Shown: positions 24,039-33,066 of the stretch, piece after piece
Position numbering within the stretch: position 1 is the stretch's first letter
How the letters are laid out: every line of letters starts with the position of its first letter
Source of the DNA: Planctomycetota bacterium
GTDB lineage: Bacteria > Planctomycetota > Phycisphaerae > Phycisphaerales > UBA1924
Length of the DNA stretch: 64,000 nt
NCBI GenBank assembly: GCA_014584315.1
Contig: JACTNA010000018.1
Coordinates: 62,001 to 126,000, forward strand
Reading direction: 5' to 3'
Position numbers and translations under genes: made by a program
The notes under the pieces: model-generated
What the model was told of the DNA's origin: nothing
Seen by the model: the letters and a program-made list of their open reading frames with translations, nothing else
Databases searched by the model: none

Positions 24039-27000
24039 CTACTTGTCGGAGTCGGGGAGGCCCATCCCTCGGCGATCCGGGTCGGCCGGGCGTGGGGCCG
24101 GGCGGTAGGGGTTGGTCTCGACGGCCTGGAGCATGAGGTCGATGGCGGCGTCGAGTTGCGGGTCCTGGCCTCGGGCCATCAGGGACGGATCATCGATGAC
24201 CTCGATATCCGGGTCAACGCCGTGGCCCTCAACGCCCCAGGTGCCGTCGGTCTCGTAGAAGCCGAAGGTGGGGACCGCTGTGTAGCCGCCGTCGATCAGG
24301 CCGGGCACCCCGGAGATGCCGACCAGGCCGCCCCAGGTGCGCGTACCGATGAGTTTGCCCAGTCCGTTGTGCCGGAAGAGCCAGGGGAACATGTCGCCGC
24401 CGGAGCCGGCCAGCCCGTTGATGAGCATGCACTTGGGCCCCTGATGCGAGTCGGGCGGCCAGGGCCAGTCCTTGCCGTCGCGGCGCGCCCAGTAGTTGGT
24501 GCGCGGGCGGTTGAGGAGTTCGATGAAGCGCGTGGGGATCTGGCCGCCGCCGTTCCAACGCTCGTCGATGATGAGGGCGGCCTTGCCGGTCTGGCCGTAG
24601 AACTGCCGGAAGAGTTCGTTCTGCCCGTCAACGCCCGTGTTGGGGACGTAGATGTAGCCGACCTTGCCGCTGGTGCGCTCGTCGACGTAGCGGCGGTTGG
24701 CCTCGATCCAGGAGCGGAATCGGAGGCCCCCCTCCGAGCCGATCGGCGTGACGGTGACCTCGCGTTCCTTGCGGGCCTCGTCGTCGCCGAACAGCGCGTC
24801 GGCCAGCGTCAGGGTGGTGTGCTTGCCGGCAAGCCCGATGAACGCGGCCCACGGGTCCTTGGCGGTATCGATGGGCCGCCCGTTGACGGCGAGAACCCAG
24901 GTTCCCGGCTTGGCGTCGATGCCGGGCTGGCTGAGCGGGCCGCGGGCGTCGGAATCCCACGGCGCGCCCTCGTGGATCTTCTTGATGCGGTAGGCGGCGC
25001 GGGTGGTGCCGTCGTCGGAGGTCTCGGTGGCGAGTTCGAAGTCCACGCCGAGGAGGCCGACGTTCGCGCTGGGCTGACCCTCGACGTCGCCGCCCCAGTA
25101 GTAGGCGTGCCCGACGTTCAGTTCGGAGATCATCTCCGCGATGATGTAACTGACGTCCTCGCGGTTGGCCGCGTCCTGGAGCATGGCGTGGTACTGCTTG
25201 TAGATGGCGTCCCAGTCCACGTTGTGGAGGTTCTCGACGTAGAAGAAGTCGCGGTGGCGTCGCCAGGCGTCGGTGAAGATCTGCTCCCACTCCTCGCGCG
25301 GGTTGACCTGCTTCATCAGTTCCGTTGCGAGGGGCTTGGAGATGGACTGCCCCGCGCGGGCGTCAACGATCCCGAAGCGGTTGCCCTGGTTGATGAGCAG
25401 TTTCTTGCCGTCGGCGGAGACGGCGTACCCGCCGGCGCCGGCGATGATGGTCTTCTCCTCCGCCTTCTCGTCGCGGATGTCGAAGATCTTGATCGAGGGG
25501 GGCGTGCCGCGCCCGCCCGCACGGACGTAGATCAGTTCACCCTTGTCGTTGGACGAAAGCCCGAAGAACCGGCCCGACGAGACGGGCAGTTGCATCGCAC
25601 GAGCCTCAAACCCCTCCAGGTCGATCACGAGCGGCTTGTCCTTGTCGTCGGCGGCCTTGACGGCGTCGGCGGGAGGCTCCTCGTCGGTCTTCGTCGCTTC
25701 CCACGTGCCGTTGATGCCCAGTTCGGGGACCTCCCACGTGCCGGTGAGCTTGTCGCCGGCCAGCGTGCCCTCCATCTTGGTCGTCATCCCGTCGCGCGAG
25801 CGGGTGGCCGTGAACTTGCCCGTCGCCTCGTCGAAGGTGATCGCGTCGTAGTCATTGGTCTGGCCCATCGAACTGCTGGAGCCGGTGATCGAACCGTCCG
25901 CGGCCACGATGATGGTCATCGTGAACTCGACCTCGTCCTGCGGCGCGCCGATTTTGCTCAGGCCCTTGACCGTGCCCGACCACACGCCGTGGATGGGGCT
26001 GGCCGGGGCCGCATCCGCCTTCTTGGTGGCGTCGTCGCCGTTCTCGCCGTTCTCGTCCTTCTTGCCCTCGGCGTCGCCGTTCTCCTTCTTCTCGCCGTTG
26101 TCCTTCCCGGCGTCGTCCTTCTTCTTCTCGTCCTTCCAGGTCTCCTCGTCGCTCTCGACCAGGCGCGGGTTCTTGACGTCCTTGTTCAGCGGGACGGCGA
26201 GCAGTCGGCCGGTGTCCGAGTAGACGAAGGTCGTGCCGACGTCCTCGTACTGCGGGTTCGAGAAGTCGCGGCTCGACGAGTAGTACAGGAAGTCGCCCTT
26301 CCTGCTGAAGACGGGGTTGGAGTCGTCGAAGAAGCCGGCGGTCACCTTGTGCTTCGCGTCGTTCTTGACGTCGTAGAGCCAGATCGACCGGGTGCCCGAG
26401 TCGGGGTCGGTCTTCGCGTAGGCGATCCAGTTCGAGTCGTGCGACCAGTCGATGCCGGGCTGGTTCGCCCACTCGTCCCGATCGATGACGCGCTGCTCGC
26501 CCGTCTCCGCGTCAACCAGGATGATGTTCGCGGCCTTGTCGGTAACGATGATCTTCTTCGAGTCCGGCGACCACACCGAGCGGAAGAAGAACGTCCGGTT
26601 GCCCTTCGTGACCTGGCGCGGCTCGTCCTTCCCGTCGGACTGGCGAACCCACAGCTCGTACTCGCCCGAGGCATCGGAGAAGTACGCGATCCACCGCCCG
26701 TCCGGGCTCCACGCCGGGCTGCGCTCCGCCGCGCCGCTGGAGTCCGTGATCTGGCGGACAGGCCCCTTCTCGGCCGGCACCGTCCAGACGTCGCCGCGGG
26801 CCTCGACGACGGCTCGCTTGCCGGTCGGCGAGATGCCCCACGCGCCCATGTTGCGCCCGGCGTCGATCGTCTGCGGACGGAGGCGCGGACGATCGCCCGG
26901 GATGACCACTTCGACCGCGCGGCTGCGCTTGCTGTTCAGGTCGAGCAGCATGAGCGACGAGCCGAGTTGATACACGATCTCGCCGCGGTTGCGCTCGCCC

Positions 27001-27812
27001 GGGCCGATCGAGGGGAACTTGACGTCGAAGTCGGCGTGCTTCGTGACCTGCTCGCGCTTGCCGGTCTTGGGGTCGTAGGACCAGATGTTCTGGCGGTGCT
27101 CAGGACCCTGGTCGGAGAGGTAGTAGAGCGTGCCGCCCTGCCACATGGGCGAGGTGTCGGTGCCCTCCCAGTCGGTGGCCTGCTTCCACTCGTAGGTCGT
27201 GAGGTTGAAGAGCCAGACGTCGGTCTGCATCCCGCCGCGGTAGCGCTTCCAGGTGCGGAAGTCGATGGAGTGCGGCGTGTAGGCGAGCCACTCGCCGTCC
27301 GGGCTGATGGAGGCGTTGGTGCCGTAGGGGACGGGGAGTTGCTCGGGCAATCCGCCGTTGGGCGACGTGACGTAGAGCTGCGTGGTGCGCCCAAGCCCCG
27401 CGAGCGCGTTGCTGGAGAACAGGAGTTTGCCGTCGGGGGTCCAGTCGCAGAGAAACTCGCCCGCGGGGTGGTGCGTGACCCGGGTGGGCACGCCGCCCGT
27501 GACGGGAATGGTGTAGAGGTCGCGGTTGCCGTCGTAGTTGCCGATGAAGGCGATGGTCGATCCGTCCGCGTTGAAGCGGGGGAACCCCTCCTGCCCGGGC
27601 GGGCTGGCGAGCGGCGTGGCCTGGCCGCCCGAGCGCGGCACGAGCCAGATGTCGTTGGCGTACACGAACACGATGTGGGTCGCGCTCACATCCGGGTAGC
27701 GGAGCATCCCGGCGTGGGGCTTCGTGTCGTCGCTGACGGCCGAGGCCGTGCCCGCGACAAGTGGAAGAACGAGGCACAGCGCGGCACGGACAGCAAAGGG
27801 ACGGCGTTGCAT
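24039..27812 (-). CDS. Tricorn-type protease, exported
   Basis: A 1257-residue homologue of the tricorn core protease, which trims peptides in a propeller-gated cage. A signal peptide (FAVRAALCLVLPLVAGTASA) predicts a periplasmic form. Two N-terminal propellers are indicated by blades such as FNADGSTIAFIGNYDGNRDLY, SPDGEWLAYTP and SPDGRWIAYFSDASGEYELW. A C1 region, a PDZ domain (PGTWVLAVNGRPIDTAKDPW) and the catalytic C2 domain follow. Putative catalytic residues are H902 (NVGHAYY, with Gly where Thermoplasma has Ser), S1137 (GLAGSGGDMFPW) and E1195 (GVEGHGVDPD). Between the propellers and C1 lie a charged Lys/Asp/Glu linker (about 550-605) and an extra beta-sheet domain (about 606-700). AGGAG precedes the ATG. 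Confidence 0.92.
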   Translation of the reverse strand: MQRRPFAVRAALCLVLPLVAGTASAVSDDTKPHAGMLRYPDVSATHIVFVYANDIWLVPRSGGQATPLASPPGQEGFPRFNADGSTIAFIGNYDGNRDLYTIPVTGGVPTRVTHHPAGEFLCDWTPDGKLLFSSNALAGLGRTTQLYVTSPNGGLPEQLPVPYGTNASISPDGEWLAYTPHSIDFRTWKRYRGGMQTDVWLFNLTTYEWKQATDWEGTDTSPMWQGGTLYYLSDQGPEHRQNIWSYDPKTGKREQVTKHADFDVKFPSIGPGERNRGEIVYQLGSSLMLLDLNSKRSRAVEVVIPGDRPRLRPQTIDAGRNMGAWGISPTGKRAVVEARGDVWTVPAEKGPVRQITDSSGAAERSPAWSPDGRWIAYFSDASGEYELWVRQSDGKDEPRQVTKGNRTFFFRSVWSPDSKKIIVTDKAANIILVDAETGEQRVIDRDEWANQPGIDWSHDSNWIAYAKTDPDSGTRSIWLYDVKNDAKHKVTAGFFDDSNPVFSRKGDFLYYSSSRDFSNPQYEDVGTTFVYSDTGRLLAVPLNKDVKNPRLVESDEETWKDEKKKDDAGKDNGEKKENGDAEGKKDENGENGDDATKKADAAPASPIHGVWSGTVKGLSKIGAPQDEVEFTMTIIVAADGSITGSSSSMGQTNDYDAITFDEATGKFTATRSRDGMTTKMEGTLAGDKLTGTWEVPELGINGTWEATKTDEEPPADAVKAADDKDKPLVIDLEGFEARAMQLPVSSGRFFGLSSNDKGELIYVRAGGRGTPPSIKIFDIRDEKAEEKTIIAGAGGYAVSADGKKLLINQGNRFGIVDARAGQSISKPLATELMKQVNPREEWEQIFTDAWRRHRDFFYVENLHNVDWDAIYKQYHAMLQDAANREDVSYIIAEMISELNVGHAYYWGGDVEGQPSANVGLLGVDFELATETSDDGTTRAAYRIKKIHEGAPWDSDARGPLSQPGIDAKPGTWVLAVNGRPIDTAKDPWAAFIGLAGKHTTLTLADALFGDDEARKEREVTVTPIGSEGGLRFRSWIEANRRYVDERTSGKVGYIYVPNTGVDGQNELFRQFYGQTGKAALIIDERWNGGGQIPTRFIELLNRPRTNYWARRDGKDWPWPPDSHQGPKCMLINGLAGSGGDMFPWLFRHNGLGKLIGTRTWGGLVGISGVPGLIDGGYTAVPTFGFYETDGTWGVEGHGVDPDIEVIDDPSLMARGQDPQLDAAIDLMLQAVETNPYRPAPRPADPDRRGMGLPDSDK

Positions 27813-27970
27813 GTGGGACTCCTGACTGAACCGTCGGTCGTGAGGCCCACGACGACCCCACGGGACAAGGCTTCTTCCGAGCGTAGGTGAGGCGGTTGCA
27901 CGCGGACCGGACAAGCGTAAAGCAGAGGGATGCGCGGCCACGCTCCTTCCGTCGCGCACGCGGGCAGGAA

Positions 27971-27999
27971 TGCAAAACCCCCGGCGCGGGGCCGGGGGT
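27971..27999 (-). terminator. Rho-independent terminator after tRNA-Gly
   Basis: On the minus strand, a 9-bp stem ACCCCCGGC/GCCGGGGGT with a 5-nt loop (plus 27977-27999) is followed by TTTTGC, about 10 nt downstream of the tRNA 3' end. Confidence 0.8.
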
Positions 28000-28009
28000 C
28001 GGTCTCAAG

Positions 28010-28081
28010 AGCGGGTGAAGGGACTCGAACCCTCGACTTTCACGTTGGCAACGTGACGCTCTACCACTGAGCTACACCCGC
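28010..28081 (-). tRNA. tRNA-Gly (anticodon GCC)
   Basis: On the minus strand a 72-nt cloverleaf starts GCGGGTGTAGCTCAGTGG and ends CACCCGC plus a U discriminator. The 7-bp acceptor stem GCGGGTG/CACCCGC is perfect. The anticodon stem-loop is TCACG-TTGCCAA-CGTGA, anticodon GCC (Gly, GGC/GGU codons). The T-arm reads GTTCGAGTC. CCA is not encoded. It lies between dsbD and the tricorn gene and has its own terminator. Confidence 0.96.
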
Positions 28082-28160
28082 GTACCCTGCCCCCGAACCG
28101 AGGCCCGGAGGACACGCTGAAAGTACGCGCCGGCGTGGGGGGAGTCAAACGCGGAGGCCC

Positions 28161-30068
28161 TCAGCGCGGGTTTGCCCCGGATGCCCGATCCAGCGCGTCC
28201 ATGACCTGCTGGGCCGTGTAGGCGTTCGAAAGCCAGGGCGTCTCAAGCCCCGGACCATCGATCACGAGCAGGGGGATGCCCGTTTGCCCCAGGTCGCGCA
28301 GGGTGTCCCAGCCGGGGGCCGAGGTGCTGGTGAGGTCCGCCGTCATCGGGACGACGCCCGTCCCGCGCAGTCGGCCCTTCACAGGCTCGCGGTTCAGCAC
28401 CGCGGCCTTCAGGGCCTTGCAGTTCAGGCACCACTCGGCGGTGAAGTCGATCACCACGACCCGTCCCGCCGCACGGGTCTCGATCCACAGGGCCGGCTCG
28501 AACGAGACCCAGAAGTTGTCGCGCGCCTTGGCCGACATGTCCACCGCCACGAACAGGCCCGACGCCGCCAGCACCACCGCGACCGCGGAGAACAGCCCCC
28601 GCCGAACGGGCTTGACGGTGATGGCGAACGTCCGGCGCACAAGCCAGACCGAGGCCGCGAGCACGAAGGCCGCGATCGCCCACCAGTGCAGCACCCGGAC
28701 GTACCACGGCAAGGCGAGCAGCCCGCCCGGGCGCTCGCTCAGCACGGCCAGCACGCCGGACCCGACGAAGTACGCCGCCGCAGCGAGCAGGAGCAGGCCC
28801 ATGACCTGCTTGACCAGTTCGCTCGCCGGACCGGTGCGCGGCACTCGGGCGAGCAGTCTCGGGTAGGCCGAGAGCACGAGATACGGCGACGCCATGCCGA
28901 TGCCGAGCGAGGCGAAGATGACCATGACGACGCCCGGCGGCAGCGCGGCCGCGCCGGCGAGGAGTGCGCCCGCCACGAAACCGAAGCACGGCAGACCGAG
29001 CACGGCCGTCATCACGCCGAAGACAAACGACCCCCACGCCGAATCGGCCTTCGGGTTGATCGCGTAGACGGACTTCGGCAGGTTGATGGTGAACGCGCCC
29101 ATGATCCCCACACCCATCGCCCCGATGAGCAGGCCGATCCCCAGCGTCACCCACCACACCCCGAAGATGCGCGACGGATCGGTCACGCTGGCGAAGAGCG
29201 CCATGGGAAGCCCGATCCCGACCCAGAACGCGATCACACCGAGCGCCATCCACAGCCCGAGCACCATCGAACGCCCGGGCGAGCCCGCGTGCTGGCTGAT
29301 GGTCAGCACCTTGATCGGGATGACGGGCAGCACGCACGGGGTCAGGTTCAGGATGAACCCCCCCACCGCCGCCAGCAGCGCGACGATGACGACGCCGGCC
29401 GCGCCGTCCGCGCTCGGGAGAACGACGCCGAAGAACGTCCGGCCGGGGGCAGCGCGTGAGGCCGCCGCGGGAACCGCGCCCCACCGGTCCCGGTCCGCGA
29501 AGACCGAGGCGTCGAACGCGGCGAACAGCGCGGCGTCGGTCGGCTCACCCACGCCGATCGGGACGCGAACGACAAACGGGTAGATCTCGGGGATCAGGCA
29601 CCCCACGTCGTCGCAGGCCTGGAGTTCAACCTCGATCCCGAGCGTGACTTCGCCCACCGCAGCCGGATCGACCTCGACCGGAATGAACGCGACCGCCTCC
29701 CCCTCAAAGACGGGGTACGGCTCCGGGCGGCCTGTCCCCGCGAGATCGACCCGAATCTCGTGGACCTCCGGCCACTGAATCGGGCCGACAGCGACGCCCG
29801 GACTGGGTTCGACGGTGATGGTCGTCGGGATGGGCACGAAGCCCGCCCAGGAAGCCGGCACCACGGGCGCGTTCGTATGCGTGTGCCAGCCAGGGGCGTG
29901 CTCGATCACGACCGCCACCGCGAACCGCCCGCCCGGATCGGCGGCCGTCACCGCGGGCACGGCCCGGACCGTGACCTTCTCGCCCCCGAGCGGCTGGGCG
30001 ACGAGGCGGGGCGTCAGGAGCAGCCCGAGCGCCAGGAGGACGAACGCGAAGCGGGATCGGTGTGACAT
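28161..30068 (-). CDS. dsbD: Thiol:disulfide interchange protein DsbD family
   Basis: A 635-residue membrane electron-transfer protein carrying reductant from cytoplasmic thioredoxin to the periplasm. After a signal peptide (FVLLALGLLLTPRLVA) comes a DsbD-alpha-like domain (GWHTHTNAPVVPASW, LQACDDVGCLIPE with its Cys pair). Eight or so membrane helices follow with the two transmembrane cysteines (NLTPCVLPVIPIK and GLPCFGFVAGAL). The C-terminal thioredoxin-like domain holds DFTAEWCLNCKALK. All parts needed for the relay are present. Start ATG 30068 begins at the signal peptide. trxB lies elsewhere in this window (59778-60776). Confidence 0.94.
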   Translation of the reverse strand: MSHRSRFAFVLLALGLLLTPRLVAQPLGGEKVTVRAVPAVTAADPGGRFAVAVVIEHAPGWHTHTNAPVVPASWAGFVPIPTTITVEPSPGVAVGPIQWPEVHEIRVDLAGTGRPEPYPVFEGEAVAFIPVEVDPAAVGEVTLGIEVELQACDDVGCLIPEIYPFVVRVPIGVGEPTDAALFAAFDASVFADRDRWGAVPAAASRAAPGRTFFGVVLPSADGAAGVVIVALLAAVGGFILNLTPCVLPVIPIKVLTISQHAGSPGRSMVLGLWMALGVIAFWVGIGLPMALFASVTDPSRIFGVWWVTLGIGLLIGAMGVGIMGAFTINLPKSVYAINPKADSAWGSFVFGVMTAVLGLPCFGFVAGALLAGAAALPPGVVMVIFASLGIGMASPYLVLSAYPRLLARVPRTGPASELVKQVMGLLLLAAAAYFVGSGVLAVLSERPGGLLALPWYVRVLHWWAIAAFVLAASVWLVRRTFAITVKPVRRGLFSAVAVVLAASGLFVAVDMSAKARDNFWVSFEPALWIETRAAGRVVVIDFTAEWCLNCKALKAAVLNREPVKGRLRGTGVVPMTADLTSTSAPGWDTLRDLGQTGIPLLVIDGPGLETPWLSNAYTAQQVMDALDRASGANPR

Positions 30069-30212
30069 CGTTTGATTAAAGGTCGGGAGGGCCGCCCGGG
30101 TTTCAGGCCACGCCCCCGCTTCAAGCGGATCGCTCCCCGGGGCCGATAGTCCCGCGTGGCCCGACGGGCGCGGGGGTGTCCGTGCGCGGCGGGCATCGCG
30201 GAACCCGGCTCC

Positions 30213-31226
30213 ATGGCGAACGTGCTGGACCAAAGCGAGATCGATGCCCTGCTCGCGGCGGCCGAGCCGGACGAGAGCGAGACCCAGCAGGCGGAGGTGC
30301 CGGTCTTCAGCCGCAAGCGTCGCGACGCCCCGCCGGAGATCCGGCCCTACGACTTCAAGCGTCCCGAGCGCGTCAGCAAGGACCAGATGCGGGCGTTGCA
30401 GACGCTGCACGAGGGGTTCGCGCGGAACTTCGGGGCGTCGCTTTCGGGCTTCCTGAGGACGATCGTTGAGGTCCGCGTCGCCGATTGCGAGCAGATGACG
30501 TACTCGGAGTTCATCTCCGGGCTGCCGAACCCGACCAGTTTCAACCTGATCCAGACCGGCGCGCTGGAGGGGCAGATGTGCCTCGAGGTCAGCCCGCTGA
30601 TCATCTACCCGATCATCGACCGCCTGCTGGGCGGAACGAGCCAGGACCTGTTCGTGCCGCAACGGCCGATGACGCTGATCGAGACCCGGCTGATCGGGAA
30701 CGTGATCCGGCGTGCGCTGGCCGCGCTCTCCGAGGCGTGGTCGGGGGTGAAGGAACTGCAGTTCGAGGTGAGCGCGACGGAGAGCAACCCGCAACTGGTG
30801 CAGATCGTGCCGCCGAACGAGGTGGTCGTCGTGATCGTCTTCGAACTGAAGACGTCGAACCGCGCGGGCACGATGAACCTGTGCATCCCCTACAACGTGA
30901 TCGAACCGGTAGTCGAGCAACTGAGTTCGCAGAGTTGGTTCAGCGTGTCGAAGAACCAGCGGTCCGAGGAGATCGAGCGTCGTCTGGCGCGGGGCCTCGG
31001 GCACGCGAGCCTCGACCTGCGGGCCGTCCTCGCGGAGACGACCATCACGCTGCGCGACCTGGCGCACATGGCCCCCGGCGACGTGATCGTCACCGAGACC
31101 GAGGCGACCCGCCCCGCCGTGCTCTGGGTCGGGCACGAGCGCAAGTTCACGGCGGAGGTCGGGCAGTTCCGCGGCACGCGGGCGCTGCGCGTCGTTCGCC
31201 CGATCTCGCGCGACGACCGCGTGTAA
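30213..31226 (+). CDS. fliM: Flagellar motor switch protein FliM
   Basis: A 337-residue C-ring protein that binds CheY-P and controls rotation direction. The N-terminal CheY-binding segment is intact (VLDQSEIDALLAA, residues 4-16). The middle CheC-like domain (RPYDFKRPERVSKDQMRAL, FLRTIVEVRVADCEQMTYSEF, DRLLGGTSQD) and the C-terminal SpoA/FliN-like domain (LRAVLAETTITLRDLAHMAPGDVI) are complete. Met 30213 places the EIDALL motif at the usual distance from the N-terminus; an earlier GTG at 30156 would add 19 residues. No other flagellar gene adjoins it. A GATAGT hexamer lies about 65 nt upstream. Confidence 0.95.
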   Translation: MANVLDQSEIDALLAAAEPDESETQQAEVPVFSRKRRDAPPEIRPYDFKRPERVSKDQMRALQTLHEGFARNFGASLSGFLRTIVEVRVADCEQMTYSEFISGLPNPTSFNLIQTGALEGQMCLEVSPLIIYPIIDRLLGGTSQDLFVPQRPMTLIETRLIGNVIRRALAALSEAWSGVKELQFEVSATESNPQLVQIVPPNEVVVVIVFELKTSNRAGTMNLCIPYNVIEPVVEQLSSQSWFSVSKNQRSEEIERRLARGLGHASLDLRAVLAETTITLRDLAHMAPGDVIVTETEATRPAVLWVGHERKFTAEVGQFRGTRALRVVRPISRDDRV

Positions 31227-31608
31227 GCCGGGATGCTCCGGTCGGGGGTTGACCGGGGGGATCTGGAGCCTCTACAGTTGGCGGTTGCTTTGGTCTCGGG
31301 GGGCGGTACGCCCCGGGAGTAATGTCGTATGCAGGTACTCGCCAGCCATGGCCGCTGATCGGACGAAGCACGGCTGCGCTCGTCCGGCGCGCGCCCTGCC
31401 CCTGACCGGGCAGGGTCTGGAGGACGCTCCGATGGGGTAGCCCGGAGCGCCATGGCGGACGCCCCGACGGCCCGGAAGGCCGGCGAGGCGGGACGGCGGG
31501 GCCACCTGCGCGCGGGCGCTCGTGGCCCTCGTGCTTTGCAGAAAGGCGTGCGCCCGTGCGAGGGCGGACAGGACAACTCGACATCCCGGCAACTCGGAGC
31601 GGAACGGC
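31227..31608 (+). promoter_or_regulatory. nusA leader region with promoter and hairpins
   Basis: A 382-nt stretch without a gene. TTGACC at 31249-31254 and TCTACA at 31271-31276 (16-nt spacing) form a likely promoter just after fliM. Three hairpins follow in series: CGGACGA/TCGTCCG (31360-31386), CCCTGCCC/GGGCAGGG (31394-31415) and CGCTCCG/CGGAGCG (31425-31449). A structured 5' UTR before nusA is plausible, though GC-rich DNA yields chance hairpins. The usual rimP gene is not present here. I match it to no known RNA family. Confidence 0.5.
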
Positions 31609-33027
31609 ATGAACACTCAGGAAATGTTGCGGATCATCGACGCGATCTCCCGCGACCGGAACATCGACCGGCAACTGCTGATCGCGGACCTCGAAGCGGC
31701 CATGGTCTCGGCGGCACGGCGTCACTTCAACACGCTCGACACCGAGGAGTTCACCTGCACGGTGGACCCGCTCACGGGCCAGGTGCAGATCTTCCGGCAC
31801 GGCGAGCCGCTCGTCATGCCCCCGGAGGCGTTCGGCCGCATCGCCGCCCAGACCTTCAAGCAGGTCATGATCCAGCGGTTCCGCGAGGACGAGCGCAACA
31901 GCATCTTCGAGGAGTTCTCGAAGCGCGTCGGCGAGATCGCCACCGGCGTGGCGCAGCGTTACGAGGGCGGCGCGCTCGTCGTCACCGTCGATCGCGCCGA
32001 GGCGTTCATGCCCCGAAGCGAGCAGATCCCGGGCGAGCAGTTCCAGGCGGGCGACCGCGTCCGCTGCCTCATCCTCGACGTGCGCGACGCCGGCAACCAG
32101 GTCAAGATCGTCCTCAGCCGCGCCCACCCCGATTTCATCAAGCGGCTCTTCGAGGTCGAGGTCCCCGAGGTCGCCGAGCGCATCATCGAGATCAAGGCCA
32201 TGGCCCGCGAGGCCGGGTACCGCACCAAGATCGCCGTCAGTTCCATCGACTCGAAGGTGGACGCGGTCGGCGCGTGCGTCGGCGTGCGCGGCAGCCGCAT
32301 CAAGAACATCGTGGACGAACTGAACGGCGAGAAGATCGACATCATCCGCTGGAACGAGTCGAGCCAGATCCTCATCCAGAACTCGCTCAAGCCCGCCGAG
32401 GTGCAGGAGATCAGCCTCTGCTTCGAACTGGGCCGCGCGACCGTCGTCGTGCGCGACGACCAACTGAGCCTCGCGATCGGCAAGCGCGGGCAGAACGTCC
32501 GGCTCGCCGCCCGCCTGACGGGTTGGGACGTGGACATCCTCACGCCCGAGGAGTTCAACAAGGGCCTCGAAATCATGTCCGAGACGCTGCTGAGCATCGA
32601 GGGCGTCAAGGAAGAGCACGTGGACCGGCTCGCCGCCCTCGGCATCGTCAGCGTCTTCGACGTCGAGGAGGTCGGGGCCGAGGTGCTCGCCACCGAACTC
32701 GAACTGGACGAGTCGGTCGCCGCGGCCGTCGTCGAAGCGGCGTCGGCGCGGGCGAAGATCGTCGCCGAGCAGCAGCAGCGAGAGAAGGAAGAGGCCGAAG
32801 CGCGACGCAAGGAGGAGGCCGAGGCGGCACGCCGTCTGCTCAGCGGCGAAGGCCTGCCGACGACCGAGGAGGGCGCGGTCGATCCCGAACTCGCCGCCGC
32901 CGCGATCCTCGGGCTTGGCTCCCGCGCGCCGGGCGGCGCGAAGAGCGATGCCGGCGCGGGCGAATCCGACAGCGCAGCGGCCGACGCGAGAGCGGCCGAC
33001 ATCCTCGGCGCGGACAAGAACGACTGA
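31609..33027 (+). CDS. nusA: Transcription termination/antitermination protein NusA
   Basis: A 472-residue RNA-polymerase accessory factor. Order: N-terminal RNAP-binding domain (MNTQEMLRIIDAISRDRNI ... EEFSKRVGEI), S1 domain (ALVVTVDRAEAFMPRSEQIPG, GDRVRCLILDVRDA), KH1 (VPEVAERIIEIKAMAREAGY, DAVGACVGVRGSRIKNI), KH2 (DQLSLAIGKRGQNVRLAARLTGWDVDI). A HhH-like module follows (EEHVDRLAALGIVSVFDVEE). The last 90 residues are a coiled, Glu/Ala-rich tail not found in E. coli. infB begins 39 nt later, the usual nusA-infB order. Confidence 0.96.
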   Translation: MNTQEMLRIIDAISRDRNIDRQLLIADLEAAMVSAARRHFNTLDTEEFTCTVDPLTGQVQIFRHGEPLVMPPEAFGRIAAQTFKQVMIQRFREDERNSIFEEFSKRVGEIATGVAQRYEGGALVVTVDRAEAFMPRSEQIPGEQFQAGDRVRCLILDVRDAGNQVKIVLSRAHPDFIKRLFEVEVPEVAERIIEIKAMAREAGYRTKIAVSSIDSKVDAVGACVGVRGSRIKNIVDELNGEKIDIIRWNESSQILIQNSLKPAEVQEISLCFELGRATVVVRDDQLSLAIGKRGQNVRLAARLTGWDVDILTPEEFNKGLEIMSETLLSIEGVKEEHVDRLAALGIVSVFDVEEVGAEVLATELELDESVAAAVVEAASARAKIVAEQQQREKEEAEARRKEEAEAARRLLSGEGLPTTEEGAVDPELAAAAILGLGSRAPGGAKSDAGAGESDSAAADARAADILGADKND

Positions 33028-33066
33028 CCCGACGAAGGGACGCACACCGCCCGAGGCGGCGGGAAG

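Noticed and set aside
21744..27890. A very long (about 2,000-codon) plus-strand open frame
   Set aside because: It lies antisense to the surface protein and tricorn genes, both of which have clear domains, start signals and a terminator. It is an artefact of high-GC codon usage.
30156..30212. Upstream GTG start adding 19 residues to FliM
   Set aside because: The extra residues are not conserved, and the CheY-binding EIDALL motif belongs near the N-terminus, as it is with ATG 30213.
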